Below are positions 1 to 7,656 of a stretch of 64,000 nucleotides of DNA, piece by piece (position 1 is the stretch's first letter; the number at the start of each line of letters is the position of its first letter). Below the pieces are notes generated by a model. That model was not told the origin of the DNA and searched no databases. It saw only the letters and a program-made list of their open reading frames with translations. The stretch is from NCBI RefSeq assembly GCF_014641615.1, contig NZ_BMIB01000001.1:1364769-1428768 (forward strand), given 5' to 3'. This DNA is from Filimonas zeae. GTDB taxonomy: Bacteria; Bacteroidota; Bacteroidia; Chitinophagales; Chitinophagaceae. A program made the translations under genes and the position numbers.

Positions 1-9
1 GAACGTGTT

Positions 10-477
10 TTATCGTTTCTCTGCCTGTGTAGCAATCCTGTGGGCAGTAATAATTCTGTAAGCCTTCAGATACTTGTTCAAACGGGAGATGTCTTTTTCT
101 GTTACTTCCGGTATGCGACGCACATCCATGTTATCAGTAAGATCGTTCAGTTTAACCGTGCACGATAAAGGATGCTGAAGTGTACGTTGTATGAAATGAT
201 CGTAATCTTCCTCCTCACTCAGCTTGGTTACCCCGCGCAGCCCTTCCAGTATAAAGGGCGATAGTCCTTCTGCTTCCAGTTGCTCAAAAGTCCAACCAGT
301 ATCTTCTACCACATCGTGTAATACGCCGCATATCTTCTCTTCTTCCGTAATACCCATATTCATTACCCGCAGTACATGGCCTATGTAAGGGGCGCCATAT
401 TTATCCGTTTGTCCTTTGTGGGCGTTTACCGCAATTTCAATAGCTCTTTCCAGTGTCATGTTAGCTGATTTGTACAT
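10..477 (-). CDS. HD-domain phosphohydrolase, small alarmone hydrolase-like
   Basis: A 155-residue single-domain protein. His34 (YIGH), the HD pair at 54-55 (VLHDVVEDT) and ED at 58-59 match the metal-binding pattern of the HD hydrolase half of RelA/SpoT proteins and of stand-alone Mesh1-type (p)ppGpp hydrolases. There is no synthetase, TGS or ACT domain, so a role in hydrolysing ppGpp or another nucleotide in the cytoplasm is inferred from the fold. The ATG at 477 is used; an in-frame ATG at 459 is also possible. It reads away from the RCC1 lipoprotein gene and appears monocistronic within the window. Confidence 0.8.
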   Translation of the reverse strand: MYKSANMTLERAIEIAVNAHKGQTDKYGAPYIGHVLRVMNMGITEEEKICGVLHDVVEDTGWTFEQLEAEGLSPFILEGLRGVTKLSEEEDYDHFIQRTLQHPLSCTVKLNDLTDNMDVRRIPEVTEKDISRLNKYLKAYRIITAHRIATQAEKR

Positions 478-572
478 TAAAGATACGCATGTGGTTAAAT
501 ACCTACGTGTTATGGTCGAAATCAGAGAGTGGCAAAACAGGGCTAAAGCATAGATAGGCTATATAAATAACC

Positions 573-606
573 AAAGGGCTGTACCTCCCAGGGGCAGCCC
601 TTTTTT
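573..606 (+). terminator. Rho-independent terminator-like hairpin between divergent genes
   Basis: AAAGGGCTG (573-581) pairs with CAGCCCTTT (595-603), followed by a T run to 606. No plus-strand gene precedes it, so it may end a short transcript, act as a leader attenuator for the RCC1 lipoprotein gene, or be left from a lost gene. Confidence 0.55.
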
Positions 607-696
607 GTGCCTGATACTGTAGCATACAAAGTTTTTTACTGTGCAATACGGCATAAATATTGGATGAAAAATTATTCCAAAACCCACGCCGTGTCT

Positions 697-1830
697 ATGA
701 AAAAATATTACACCTGTTTTCTCCTTTTCTTTATGCTGGTTATTGCTTCCTGTAGTAAAAACGGCTCGCGGCCGGATGATTCGCGGCCTGACCCACCGGT
801 TACTTATCCTGACAGGTATTTCAGGGAAATTTCTACCGCTTTTAGTAACACTTTAGCCCTTGACGACAGTGGGTTTGTATGGGCGGCGGGTGTTAATACC
901 CATAACGAATTGGGCCTGGGTACCACAGGTAAGCAAACGAAGTTTGTAAAGGTGCTGGAAGGGGCCAAAGCTATTTCTATGAAGGATGACCGGGCACTGG
1001 TGCTGAAAAATGACAACAGTGTATGGACTACCGGCATGGATCCGGCAGCGGAACTGGCAAGCGGGAATATTGCTTACAACGGCCGGTTTACCAAAGTGTT
1101 TGAAGGTGCTGCGCAAATTGAGGCAGGCAACGATAACGGGTTTATCATTAAACCCGATCTTACCCTCTGGGCGGTGGGTGCTAATTTTTACAATGTAATG
1201 GGCGCTCCGGAGGGTACAGTTGGTGGCTCCACGAAATATGTAAAAATTGCTGACAATGTGCAGTCTATATCAGCCGGCAATAACTTTTACCTGCTGCTGA
1301 AAACAGATAATAGCCTTTGGGTGTGTGGCAGAAATGTGGAAGGAGCACTGGGAACAGGAACCACCGGAGAGCAGAAAGGGTTTGTGAAGGTGATGGACGG
1401 TGTTAAAGTTGTTAAGGCGCTGGAATATCATTCCCTTATTATTAAAACAGACAACAGCCTGTGGGCGTCCGGTCACAACAGCTTTGGGGAACTGGGGCTG
1501 GGTGATACGTTGCAAAGAAACAGCTTTGTAAAGGTGATGGATGGTGTTGCTTCCCTGGCAGGCGGTCGCTTTTTTTCGCTGGTTATTAAAACAGATAATA
1601 GCTTGTGGGCTAGTGGCTACAATGCCTTCGGAACATTTGGCGTAAGCAGTTCAGATCAAACCCGTTTTGTGCGGGTTATGGACAATGTTACCCGGGTATC
1701 CGCGGCAGACTACCATTCCTTCATTATTAAAGCAGATAAAACCCTCTGGGCCACTGGTGATAACTTTTGGGGCAACCTGGGTATGGAAGACAGGCAACTG
1801 ATGTTGTTTGCAAAACCGGTGTTTCGGTAA
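697..1830 (+). CDS. RCC1-repeat lipoprotein
   Basis: A 377-residue exported protein. The ATG at 697 is chosen because it opens a lipoprotein signal peptide (MKKYYTCFLLFFMLVIASC) with Cys at the lipobox; upstream in-frame codons would bury that signal. The mature part consists of repeats of about 45-50 residues of the form DNSLWASGxNxxGxLGxG...FVKVMDGV, the RCC1/BLIP-II beta-propeller repeat. Such propellers bind proteins or ligands; nothing shows an enzyme active site. A putative FecR anti-sigma gene follows 92 bp downstream on the same strand. The partner of the propeller cannot be read from the sequence. Confidence 0.82.
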   Translation: MKKYYTCFLLFFMLVIASCSKNGSRPDDSRPDPPVTYPDRYFREISTAFSNTLALDDSGFVWAAGVNTHNELGLGTTGKQTKFVKVLEGAKAISMKDDRALVLKNDNSVWTTGMDPAAELASGNIAYNGRFTKVFEGAAQIEAGNDNGFIIKPDLTLWAVGANFYNVMGAPEGTVGGSTKYVKIADNVQSISAGNNFYLLLKTDNSLWVCGRNVEGALGTGTTGEQKGFVKVMDGVKVVKALEYHSLIIKTDNSLWASGHNSFGELGLGDTLQRNSFVKVMDGVASLAGGRFFSLVIKTDNSLWASGYNAFGTFGVSSSDQTRFVRVMDNVTRVSAADYHSFIIKADKTLWATGDNFWGNLGMEDRQLMLFAKPVFR

Positions 1831-1922
1831 CCGGAAAGCAGAGCGTTAAAAAAAAGGCTATAAATTTATGGAATACCGGGTAATATGCATCTATGCCCTT
1901 ATACCTTAAAAATCTCTCTGCT

Positions 1923-2939
1923 ATGAACAAGCCCCTTTTCTATGAACTACTGGCAAAATGTATGACCAGACCGCTTTCCGTGGAAGAATCAATCGCCTTG
2001 CGTGAGCAGGTACAACTGGCCAATTACCGGGATTTGCAGGAGCTGGATGCAGACCAGCTAATGGCTATCAGGCATTTACATCCTTCCTGGTCTCCGGAAA
2101 AAGAAGCGCAGTTACAGTCTGAGGCAAAGCTGCGTACCCGTATAAGCCGTTTGCGGTTAGCAACCCGATGGCTGGGGGTAGCGGCTGTTGCAGGAGCAGT
2201 GACATTTGGCTGGTGGTGGTTTAACAACAAAAAAATAGAAGAAGTATATAAAACCGGTGCTGGCGTGCGTAAAGAAATGGTGTTGCCCGATGGCTCAAAG
2301 GTAAAGTTGAATGCCAACAGCACACTGGTGCTGGCTGCCGGGTTTGATAAAAAGAACCGTTCTGTGGTATTGGATGGGGAGGGGTATTTTGAAGTAGCCC
2401 CTGATTCGGAACTGCCTTTTATTGTACGCACAACGGGCATGGAAATAACAGATGCAGGTGCTGTATTTAATGTGAAAGCTTATAAGCAGGAAGCGGATGA
2501 GGCCGTTTTGCCGGTAAAAGGAAAAATAACTGTAATGCCCATTATTCAGGTAAAGGCTACCCCGGTTTATACCCTGGAACCGCAGCAGAAACTGGTGATG
2601 CATAAAAATGTGGCACCGCAAACGGCAGAAGCCGGGCGCCTGACATCCGGAATAGTTAGTATAGATACCTTACGGCCCTTTGCTGCTAACGAAACTATTT
2701 ATGAAACTGCCTGGGTAAAAGACGAACTGGTTTTTAATAATATTTCGCTACAGGAAGCGGGCACATTATTGCGCAACTGGTATGGGGTAGACGTGGTATT
2801 TGAAAACCAGCAATTACCAGAGGCCTTACTTTCGGGCCATTACCGGCAGCTGCCATTGGCTGCTTTACTGCATGTATGGCATGAAGCGGTGCCCGATTTC
2901 CATTATAAAATAGAAGGTAAGAAAGTAATTGTGCGCTGA
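1923..2939 (+). CDS. FecR-family anti-sigma factor, no adjacent sigma factor
   Basis: A 338-residue inner-membrane protein: cytoplasmic N-terminal part (1-80), one membrane helix (about 83-100, WLGVAAVAGAVTFGWWWF), a periplasmic FecR beta domain (about 111-210, LPDGSKVKLNANS and GEGYFEVAPD), and a C-terminal DUF4974-type domain (about 260-338, LVFNNISLQEAGTLLRNWY). FecR proteins normally sit directly after an ECF sigma gene and pass a signal from a SusC/FecA-type receptor. Here neither partner is adjacent: an RCC1 lipoprotein gene lies upstream and a convergent radical SAM gene downstream. The ATG at 1923 is preferred over an upstream start at 1893 because the shorter form matches the usual N-terminus. 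Confidence 0.85.
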   Translation: MNKPLFYELLAKCMTRPLSVEESIALREQVQLANYRDLQELDADQLMAIRHLHPSWSPEKEAQLQSEAKLRTRISRLRLATRWLGVAAVAGAVTFGWWWFNNKKIEEVYKTGAGVRKEMVLPDGSKVKLNANSTLVLAAGFDKKNRSVVLDGEGYFEVAPDSELPFIVRTTGMEITDAGAVFNVKAYKQEADEAVLPVKGKITVMPIIQVKATPVYTLEPQQKLVMHKNVAPQTAEAGRLTSGIVSIDTLRPFAANETIYETAWVKDELVFNNISLQEAGTLLRNWYGVDVVFENQQLPEALLSGHYRQLPLAALLHVWHEAVPDFHYKIEGKKVIVR

Positions 2940-2946
2940 TGTAAGA

Positions 2947-3795
2947 TTATACCGGCGCTATCCGCTCCAGTTCTCTGCCTTCATATAATTGATACAATTG
3001 CAGATGCTCCAGATGAACATAGCCTATATGGCACCCACAGGTGGCATTGGTGCAGGCACGCGGGTAAAGGCTTTGGCGAAATGTGGTATCGTAAATATTG
3101 CCAATCTTTTCTTTAATGAAATGGCAACGGTGCATATTGCCATCGCCGTCTACACTTATAACAGTATGCCCTGTTTTGCAGGCTTTGCCCAGCGTTTCAT
3201 GGTGTACCATGTTATAGGCCACATGCGGGTCAATGCCCTGTAGTACAGCGGTTTCTTCTGCGGTGTAATAGTCTGCCTGTTTTTTCAATGCGTTAATCCA
3301 CAAGTACCTGCCGGCGGGCAGTGCGGCACGTAAGCTTTCTATTTCAGTAATGGTTTCTTTAAAACCAACCACGCCTACGCTGTAGGCTACGCCCAGTGTA
3401 TCCAACTGGTGGCACTGCTGTAAAAAAGCGGTGCGGTCAGTTTCTCCGGGGTGGTAGGTAGTCCACAGGGCTATTTTGCTTACATTGGCTTTCTGCAGCC
3501 AGTTCAGCCGGCTCGAGAGGTTGGTTTGTATAGATACCTTGTGTACGTTAGGCAGGTGGCTCAGCGTTGTCATGGCCTCCTGGTAATGTTTGCGTATCAG
3601 CGCTTCGCCCCATGGGGTAAACAGTATTTTAAACTGTATATCGTGCTGCTGCTGTACAAACTGCACAAACCGCAGCAGTTGCGCTGCATCTTTTTCCAGT
3701 GTTTCCCGCGAATCCTTTGTTTTGGCAAAGGGGCAGTAGGGGCAACCGTAGTTGCAGCTGGATAAAGGGCCTCTGTATAGTATAGATAACATCAT
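2947..3795 (-). CDS. STM4011-family radical SAM protein
   Basis: A 282-residue radical SAM protein. The 4Fe-4S motif CNYGCPYC (Cys14, 18, 21) is at the extreme N-terminus. The C-terminal region carries five more cysteines (206, 224, 248, 253, 255) in a SPASM-like layout, which could hold an auxiliary cluster. Length and arrangement match the family named after Salmonella STM4011, whose reaction is unknown. It is the last gene of a six-gene operon and its start overlaps the stop of the STM4012-type gene by 4 bp (ATGA), indicating translational coupling. Auxiliary-cluster radical SAM enzymes often modify peptides or proteins; that role is inference here. Confidence 0.85.
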   Translation of the reverse strand: MMLSILYRGPLSSCNYGCPYCPFAKTKDSRETLEKDAAQLLRFVQFVQQQHDIQFKILFTPWGEALIRKHYQEAMTTLSHLPNVHKVSIQTNLSSRLNWLQKANVSKIALWTTYHPGETDRTAFLQQCHQLDTLGVAYSVGVVGFKETITEIESLRAALPAGRYLWINALKKQADYYTAEETAVLQGIDPHVAYNMVHHETLGKACKTGHTVISVDGDGNMHRCHFIKEKIGNIYDTTFRQSLYPRACTNATCGCHIGYVHLEHLQLYQLYEGRELERIAPV

Positions 3796-5096
3796 TGCAA
3801 TACAAAGTTTTGTATACGTTCCTTAATAGTGTCTGAATACAGCCAGGGGCCAATAGCATCGGAGTAATCAATGCCTTTGCTGGTAAGCCGTAACAGGTGT
3901 TGCTCTTCTGCCGCCATTTGCTGTTCACTCAGCTGTTGCAGCTGCGGGTAATGGTGCAGTGGATTGGCGCCGTACAGTTCTTTATACCGCTGCATATCCA
4001 GCCCGCTGCTGTGTAGTAACGATTTAATTACAAACCGGCGTTGCTGTTCTTCCTGCGTAAGCTGAATGCCATAGTCTGCCTGGCGGAATTCCGCATTGGT
4101 ACGGTGGGTATACTGCTCAATGATAGATTTGATGTTGTGCCTGGCCACTGCATATTCTGAGGAGTAATGTACCGTTCGGGTATAGGAGCGTGCGCCTGCA
4201 CCCAGGCCTGTCATACCATCTTCCTGGCAAAAATAGCGGGTCGCCGGTTTGCCGTTACCGGCAGTGCGGCGGCGGAACATGCGCATAGAAACCTGTTCAT
4301 AACCCGCCTCTGTAAGTAGTGTTTTGGCAGTCTGGTATAACTGAAAACGATTGTCTGCAGGTTGCCCGCCATGTTTGGTAATGCCTGTAAGGGGCCTTAC
4401 ATACAGTGGGTAAATAAACACTTCTTCTACCTGGTATTGTATAGCCTGCTCTATAGAATAAATCCAGCTGGCTTCGGTTTGGTTTTCAGCGCCGTAAATA
4501 AGATCAATATTCACCGTAGCAAAGCCCTGTTGCTTCAGCAGCTCCAGTGCGGCAAATACCTCGGCGTTTTTTTGCGGGCGACCCAGCGTTTTCTGTTCTG
4601 TTTCCAGAAAGCTTTGTATACCCATGCTTACCCTGTCAACCCCCTGCTGGTGCAGAAACGCTGCTTTTTCCCGGCTGATGGTTTTGGGCGACATTTCAAA
4701 GGATACAGGAATCTGTTCCGGTTGGGCGCCCAGCCCGCGTATAATATGGAACAGTTTTTCCAGCTGCGGCAGGTCCAGAAAAGTAGGGGTGCCACCACCT
4801 ACAGCCAGTTGTCCGAAATGTTCCGGTTGTACGGCATCCTTCACCGCCTGTGCTTCGCGCTCCAGTGCCTGTAGATATACATTTACCATATCATCTTTGG
4901 GGTTGGCAATGGTAAACAGGTTGCAGAAGCCGCAGCGCATTTCGCAAAAGGGCAGGTGTATATACAAAAACAGCGCGTCTTTCTTTTCCTGCTGCCACAG
5001 GTTTGCAAGGGGCAGCGGCTCCATTTTCCGGTAACTGTGTTTGTGCGGATAGGAATAGGCGTACGAATCAAATATGGTAGGAAACAGTGTGTTCAT
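3792..5096 (-). CDS. STM4012-family radical SAM protein (HemN-like)
   Basis: A 434-residue radical SAM protein with CEMRCGFC (Cys51, 55, 58) preceded by LFLYIHLPF and followed by GGGTPTFLDLP (about 100-110), the signature shared with coproporphyrinogen dehydrogenase HemN and related methyltransferases. The N-terminal SYAYSYPHKHSYR segment and the operon context point to the STM4012 family and not to haem synthesis. The C-terminal part carries a HemN-C-like winged region (about 330-420). Both ends overlap neighbours by 4 bp. HemN-like proteins can bind two SAM molecules; substrate and reaction of this branch are not known to me. Confidence 0.85.
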   Translation of the reverse strand: MNTLFPTIFDSYAYSYPHKHSYRKMEPLPLANLWQQEKKDALFLYIHLPFCEMRCGFCNLFTIANPKDDMVNVYLQALEREAQAVKDAVQPEHFGQLAVGGGTPTFLDLPQLEKLFHIIRGLGAQPEQIPVSFEMSPKTISREKAAFLHQQGVDRVSMGIQSFLETEQKTLGRPQKNAEVFAALELLKQQGFATVNIDLIYGAENQTEASWIYSIEQAIQYQVEEVFIYPLYVRPLTGITKHGGQPADNRFQLYQTAKTLLTEAGYEQVSMRMFRRRTAGNGKPATRYFCQEDGMTGLGAGARSYTRTVHYSSEYAVARHNIKSIIEQYTHRTNAEFRQADYGIQLTQEEQQRRFVIKSLLHSSGLDMQRYKELYGANPLHHYPQLQQLSEQQMAAEEQHLLRLTSKGIDYSDAIGPWLYSDTIKERIQNFVLQ

Positions 5097-5908
5097 GCTT
5101 TGCGTTTAATAACTGTGGTAGCAAAAGGCACATCCCATACAGCGGAATGGCCTACACGGTGGCCATAGTAACCGTTTTCGCCATAGGCGGTGCCATGGTC
5201 GGCGCATACGATACAAAATACATCTTTGTCCTGCCTGGCAAGGGCATTCAGCAGTATAGGCAGCTGGCTATCAACATAACGCAGGGCTGCTGTATGCGAT
5301 GCAATGGTATCGGTTGTACGTTCCGGCTGCAGGTAAAAGTAATTGGGCTGGTGTATGGCCGATACGTTGATAAACAGAAACAGCTGGCTGCCGTTATGGT
5401 TATCCAGCAAACTGGCTGCTTTTTCAAACTGATTTTGTGTGGAAGCAGGGTCGGTAACACCGTAAGTGGTTTCCCAGTAGCTTTCCTGAAAAAAAGATGG
5501 TAATACAGTGCCCAGCGCGGTTTGTTTATTAAAAAAGCCTACGCCACCTATACATACGGTACGAAAGCCTTTTTGGGCAAAGCCGGTTACTATATCCGGT
5601 GTATCAAACACCAGCGTATTATTACCCGTGGTTTCACTGCCTGCAAAACGGGCAGCAAACAACCGGGGCGCTTTGGGGGCGTTTACCGGCGTGGGTAAAA
5701 AGCCGGCAAAAAAGGCATGGTGCGCTGCATAAGTAAAACTGCCGGGCGAGCTGCATTGCTGCCAGCCCTGTGGAAACAGCTGTTGAAAATGCGGTGTTTC
5801 ATTATCCCGGAAAAGCCGGTCGGCAACATCATACCGCAGGCTGTCCAGCGTAATAAACAACACGTGTGCATGTGCTGCTATTTCAGGTAGGTTTAGTGTT
5901 TCAGCCAT
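5093..5908 (-). CDS. STM4013/SEN3800-family hydrolase (alkaline phosphatase/sulfatase fold)
   Basis: A 271-residue protein of the alkaline phosphatase superfamily. FITLDSLRYD (Asp22) is the first metal-binding strand, SAIHQPN and CADHGTAYGENGYYGHRVGH near the C-terminus supply the remaining metal-binding Asp/His residues. The nucleophile region reads CSSPGSFTYAAHHA (about 52-65), so the classical sulfatase C/S-X-P-S-R signature is absent; a Ser or Thr around 57-59 would have to act as nucleophile. No signal peptide is visible, so it should be cytoplasmic, unusual for a sulfatase. It overlaps the STM4012-type gene by 4 bp and the HAD gene by 16 bp. Confidence 0.8.
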   Translation of the reverse strand: MAETLNLPEIAAHAHVLFITLDSLRYDVADRLFRDNETPHFQQLFPQGWQQCSSPGSFTYAAHHAFFAGFLPTPVNAPKAPRLFAARFAGSETTGNNTLVFDTPDIVTGFAQKGFRTVCIGGVGFFNKQTALGTVLPSFFQESYWETTYGVTDPASTQNQFEKAASLLDNHNGSQLFLFINVSAIHQPNYFYLQPERTTDTIASHTAALRYVDSQLPILLNALARQDKDVFCIVCADHGTAYGENGYYGHRVGHSAVWDVPFATTVIKRKA

Positions 5909-6561
5909 TGTTCCAGTTCTGTTATATGGGTGATGGTTATATCCGGTGTTACACCCGCAGGTATCTGCCTGTTGTGCGAAACCCAGCAGGCTTGCATGCC
6001 ACAGGCTTGCGGCGCTGCTACATCTTTCTGGTAATCATCTCCGGTCATTAGTATGTTACCGGGTGCAACTTGTAGCCGGGCCAGTACGGTAGTAAAAAAC
6101 TCCTGCGATGGTTTTTCGGCAGGCATTTCACCGGATATAAATATTGTATCGGAGGCAAAAAAGCTGTCCAGCCCGCATTGCTTCAGTTTAGCCCTTTGTA
6201 TATGGCTGCTGCCATTACTGGCCAGCGCCAGGCGGTAATGTGGTTGCAGGCGGGTGAGCATGGCGGTTATTTCCGCGTTGGGATACACATTGGCCACCAA
6301 TTGCTGCTGCAGAAAGGAGAGCAGCGTGGCAGGTGTATCGTAAGGCAGCGTGCCTTTACCAAAGGTATCCAGCAGCCACTGGCAAAAGCCGGTTCTGTCT
6401 GCATAGCCAAAGCCATCCTTTTCCATAATCTGTTCCAGGGTGCCGGCAGGTTGGGCATGGTGCATTAACCAGTACTCCATAGCCTTGCGCATAGCGCTGT
6501 TGCGGTTAAACAGCGTATTATCCAGATCAAACAATAAGATAGTTGGTTGTATGGTTTTCAT
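5893..6561 (-). CDS. HAD-superfamily phosphatase
   Basis: A 222-residue HAD hydrolase with all four motifs: FDLDNT (nucleophile Asp12, acid Asp14), the SNG of LALASNG, the Lys of AEKPSQEFF and the acidic GDDYQKD. An alpha-helical cap lies between motifs I and II (C1 cap), as in phosphoglycolate phosphatase and YjjG-type nucleotidases. The gene sits inside the STM4011-4015 operon, overlapping the STM4013-type gene by 16 bp and starting 4 bp after the ATP-grasp stop. That placement suggests it removes phosphate from an intermediate of the same pathway; the substrate is unknown. Confidence 0.85.
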   Translation of the reverse strand: MKTIQPTILLFDLDNTLFNRNSAMRKAMEYWLMHHAQPAGTLEQIMEKDGFGYADRTGFCQWLLDTFGKGTLPYDTPATLLSFLQQQLVANVYPNAEITAMLTRLQPHYRLALASNGSSHIQRAKLKQCGLDSFFASDTIFISGEMPAEKPSQEFFTTVLARLQVAPGNILMTGDDYQKDVAAPQACGMQACWVSHNRQIPAGVTPDITITHITELEQWLKH

Positions 6562-6565
6562 ATTG

Positions 6566-7654
6566 TTACAGGTTGCGTGTCAGCATGGCGTTTATTTCCG
6601 CTTCGCAGCAGTTTTCGTTGTTATGCAAAAGGCCGGGCAACAGATCGCCAAAGGCATTTACTTCCAGTACATACATATCCCTCCGGTTAGCGGCCGGTAA
6701 AATATCTACACCCATATACAGGCTCTGCGGAAAGCAGGCTGCCACCTGCTCTGCCAGCCGGTGTGCTGCATCCAGCGCTGTCTGGCCCATACTGTTTATA
6801 AAATCCTGCATATCTCCACGCTTATTGCCCAGGTGCAGGTTGGTAATTACCCCTTTGCTGGTACGTAACACCGTATGCCTGGCCTGGCCATTAATAACCA
6901 GTACACGTATATCAAAATAGCGATCGTTCAGCGTAGCCTTCGGTATCCATTCCTCTGCGTGTGCTCCTTCCTGTATTATCAGGTTTATCATAGCTGCAAT
7001 CTCCGCTTCATCCCGGTAGGTGCGTACTTTCAGGGAATTAAACAACCGCAGGTGGCCGCTGGTATTATCCATTTCCACAGAGGTTACCGCCTGCACACGG
7101 TTGCCGTTTTTACGAAAGGCAATTACCCCCGAGGCAGAGGATGCGTGCGAAGGTTTTATAAACACCTGTGGCATCCGCTGCTGCTGCATAGCAGTTAGCA
7201 GCGCGGTGTAGTTATGTACCTGCGGCAATTGCCGGGGCACCGGTACACCCTTCTGTAGTAATACATGCTGGCATGCCGGTTTATTAAACATCAGTTGAAT
7301 ATCTGCCACTGCATTCATGTAATAATGGCGGTTGGCGGGCAGCTTTTCAATAATCTCATCCAGCAACAGGCAGTAGCCGGCATACCAGCTTTTCAGGTTA
7401 TGTATCATCCCGCTTTCATATCCTGTTTCCGGCAGGCCGGAACCTTTTTGTATCAGTTGTTTCCTGACAGTAGCGTTTTCTCCGGGTGAATCTATCTTAA
7501 TAATGCTACCTGCTGGTATGGCGGGCAGTGCTTTACCTGCCAGCCAGTGTTCATACGCTATTACCACAACAGCGTCATCAGCCACGCGGGCTGCTGCTTC
7601 GGCAAAAAATACAGCCCGCCGGTTTTCGGGGTTGCCAATTAATACCAATGCCAT
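6566..7654 (-). CDS. STM4014-family ATP-grasp protein
   Basis: A 362-residue protein. The region from about 135 to 350 has ATP-grasp features: a lysine strand VFIKPSHASSASGVIAF, the FDIRVLVING strand, and the metal-binding GVDILP...YVLEVNAFGDLLPG near the C-terminus with the Asp/Glu/Asn pattern. Such enzymes, including RimK and graspetide ligases, make amide or ester bonds through acyl phosphates. The first 110 residues form a Rossmann-like preATP-grasp domain. It is separated from the LRR-like STM4015 gene by 2 bp and from the HAD gene by 4 bp. Which acid and which acceptor are joined is unknown. Confidence 0.82.
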   Translation of the reverse strand: MALVLIGNPENRRAVFFAEAAARVADDAVVVIAYEHWLAGKALPAIPAGSIIKIDSPGENATVRKQLIQKGSGLPETGYESGMIHNLKSWYAGYCLLLDEIIEKLPANRHYYMNAVADIQLMFNKPACQHVLLQKGVPVPRQLPQVHNYTALLTAMQQQRMPQVFIKPSHASSASGVIAFRKNGNRVQAVTSVEMDNTSGHLRLFNSLKVRTYRDEAEIAAMINLIIQEGAHAEEWIPKATLNDRYFDIRVLVINGQARHTVLRTSKGVITNLHLGNKRGDMQDFINSMGQTALDAAHRLAEQVAACFPQSLYMGVDILPAANRRDMYVLEVNAFGDLLPGLLHNNENCCEAEINAMLTRNL

Positions 7655-7656
7655 GC

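Noticed and set aside
3792..5096. Coproporphyrinogen III dehydrogenase (HemN) of haem synthesis
   Set aside because: The radical SAM core is HemN-like, but the N-terminus and the operon identify it better as an STM4012-family protein.
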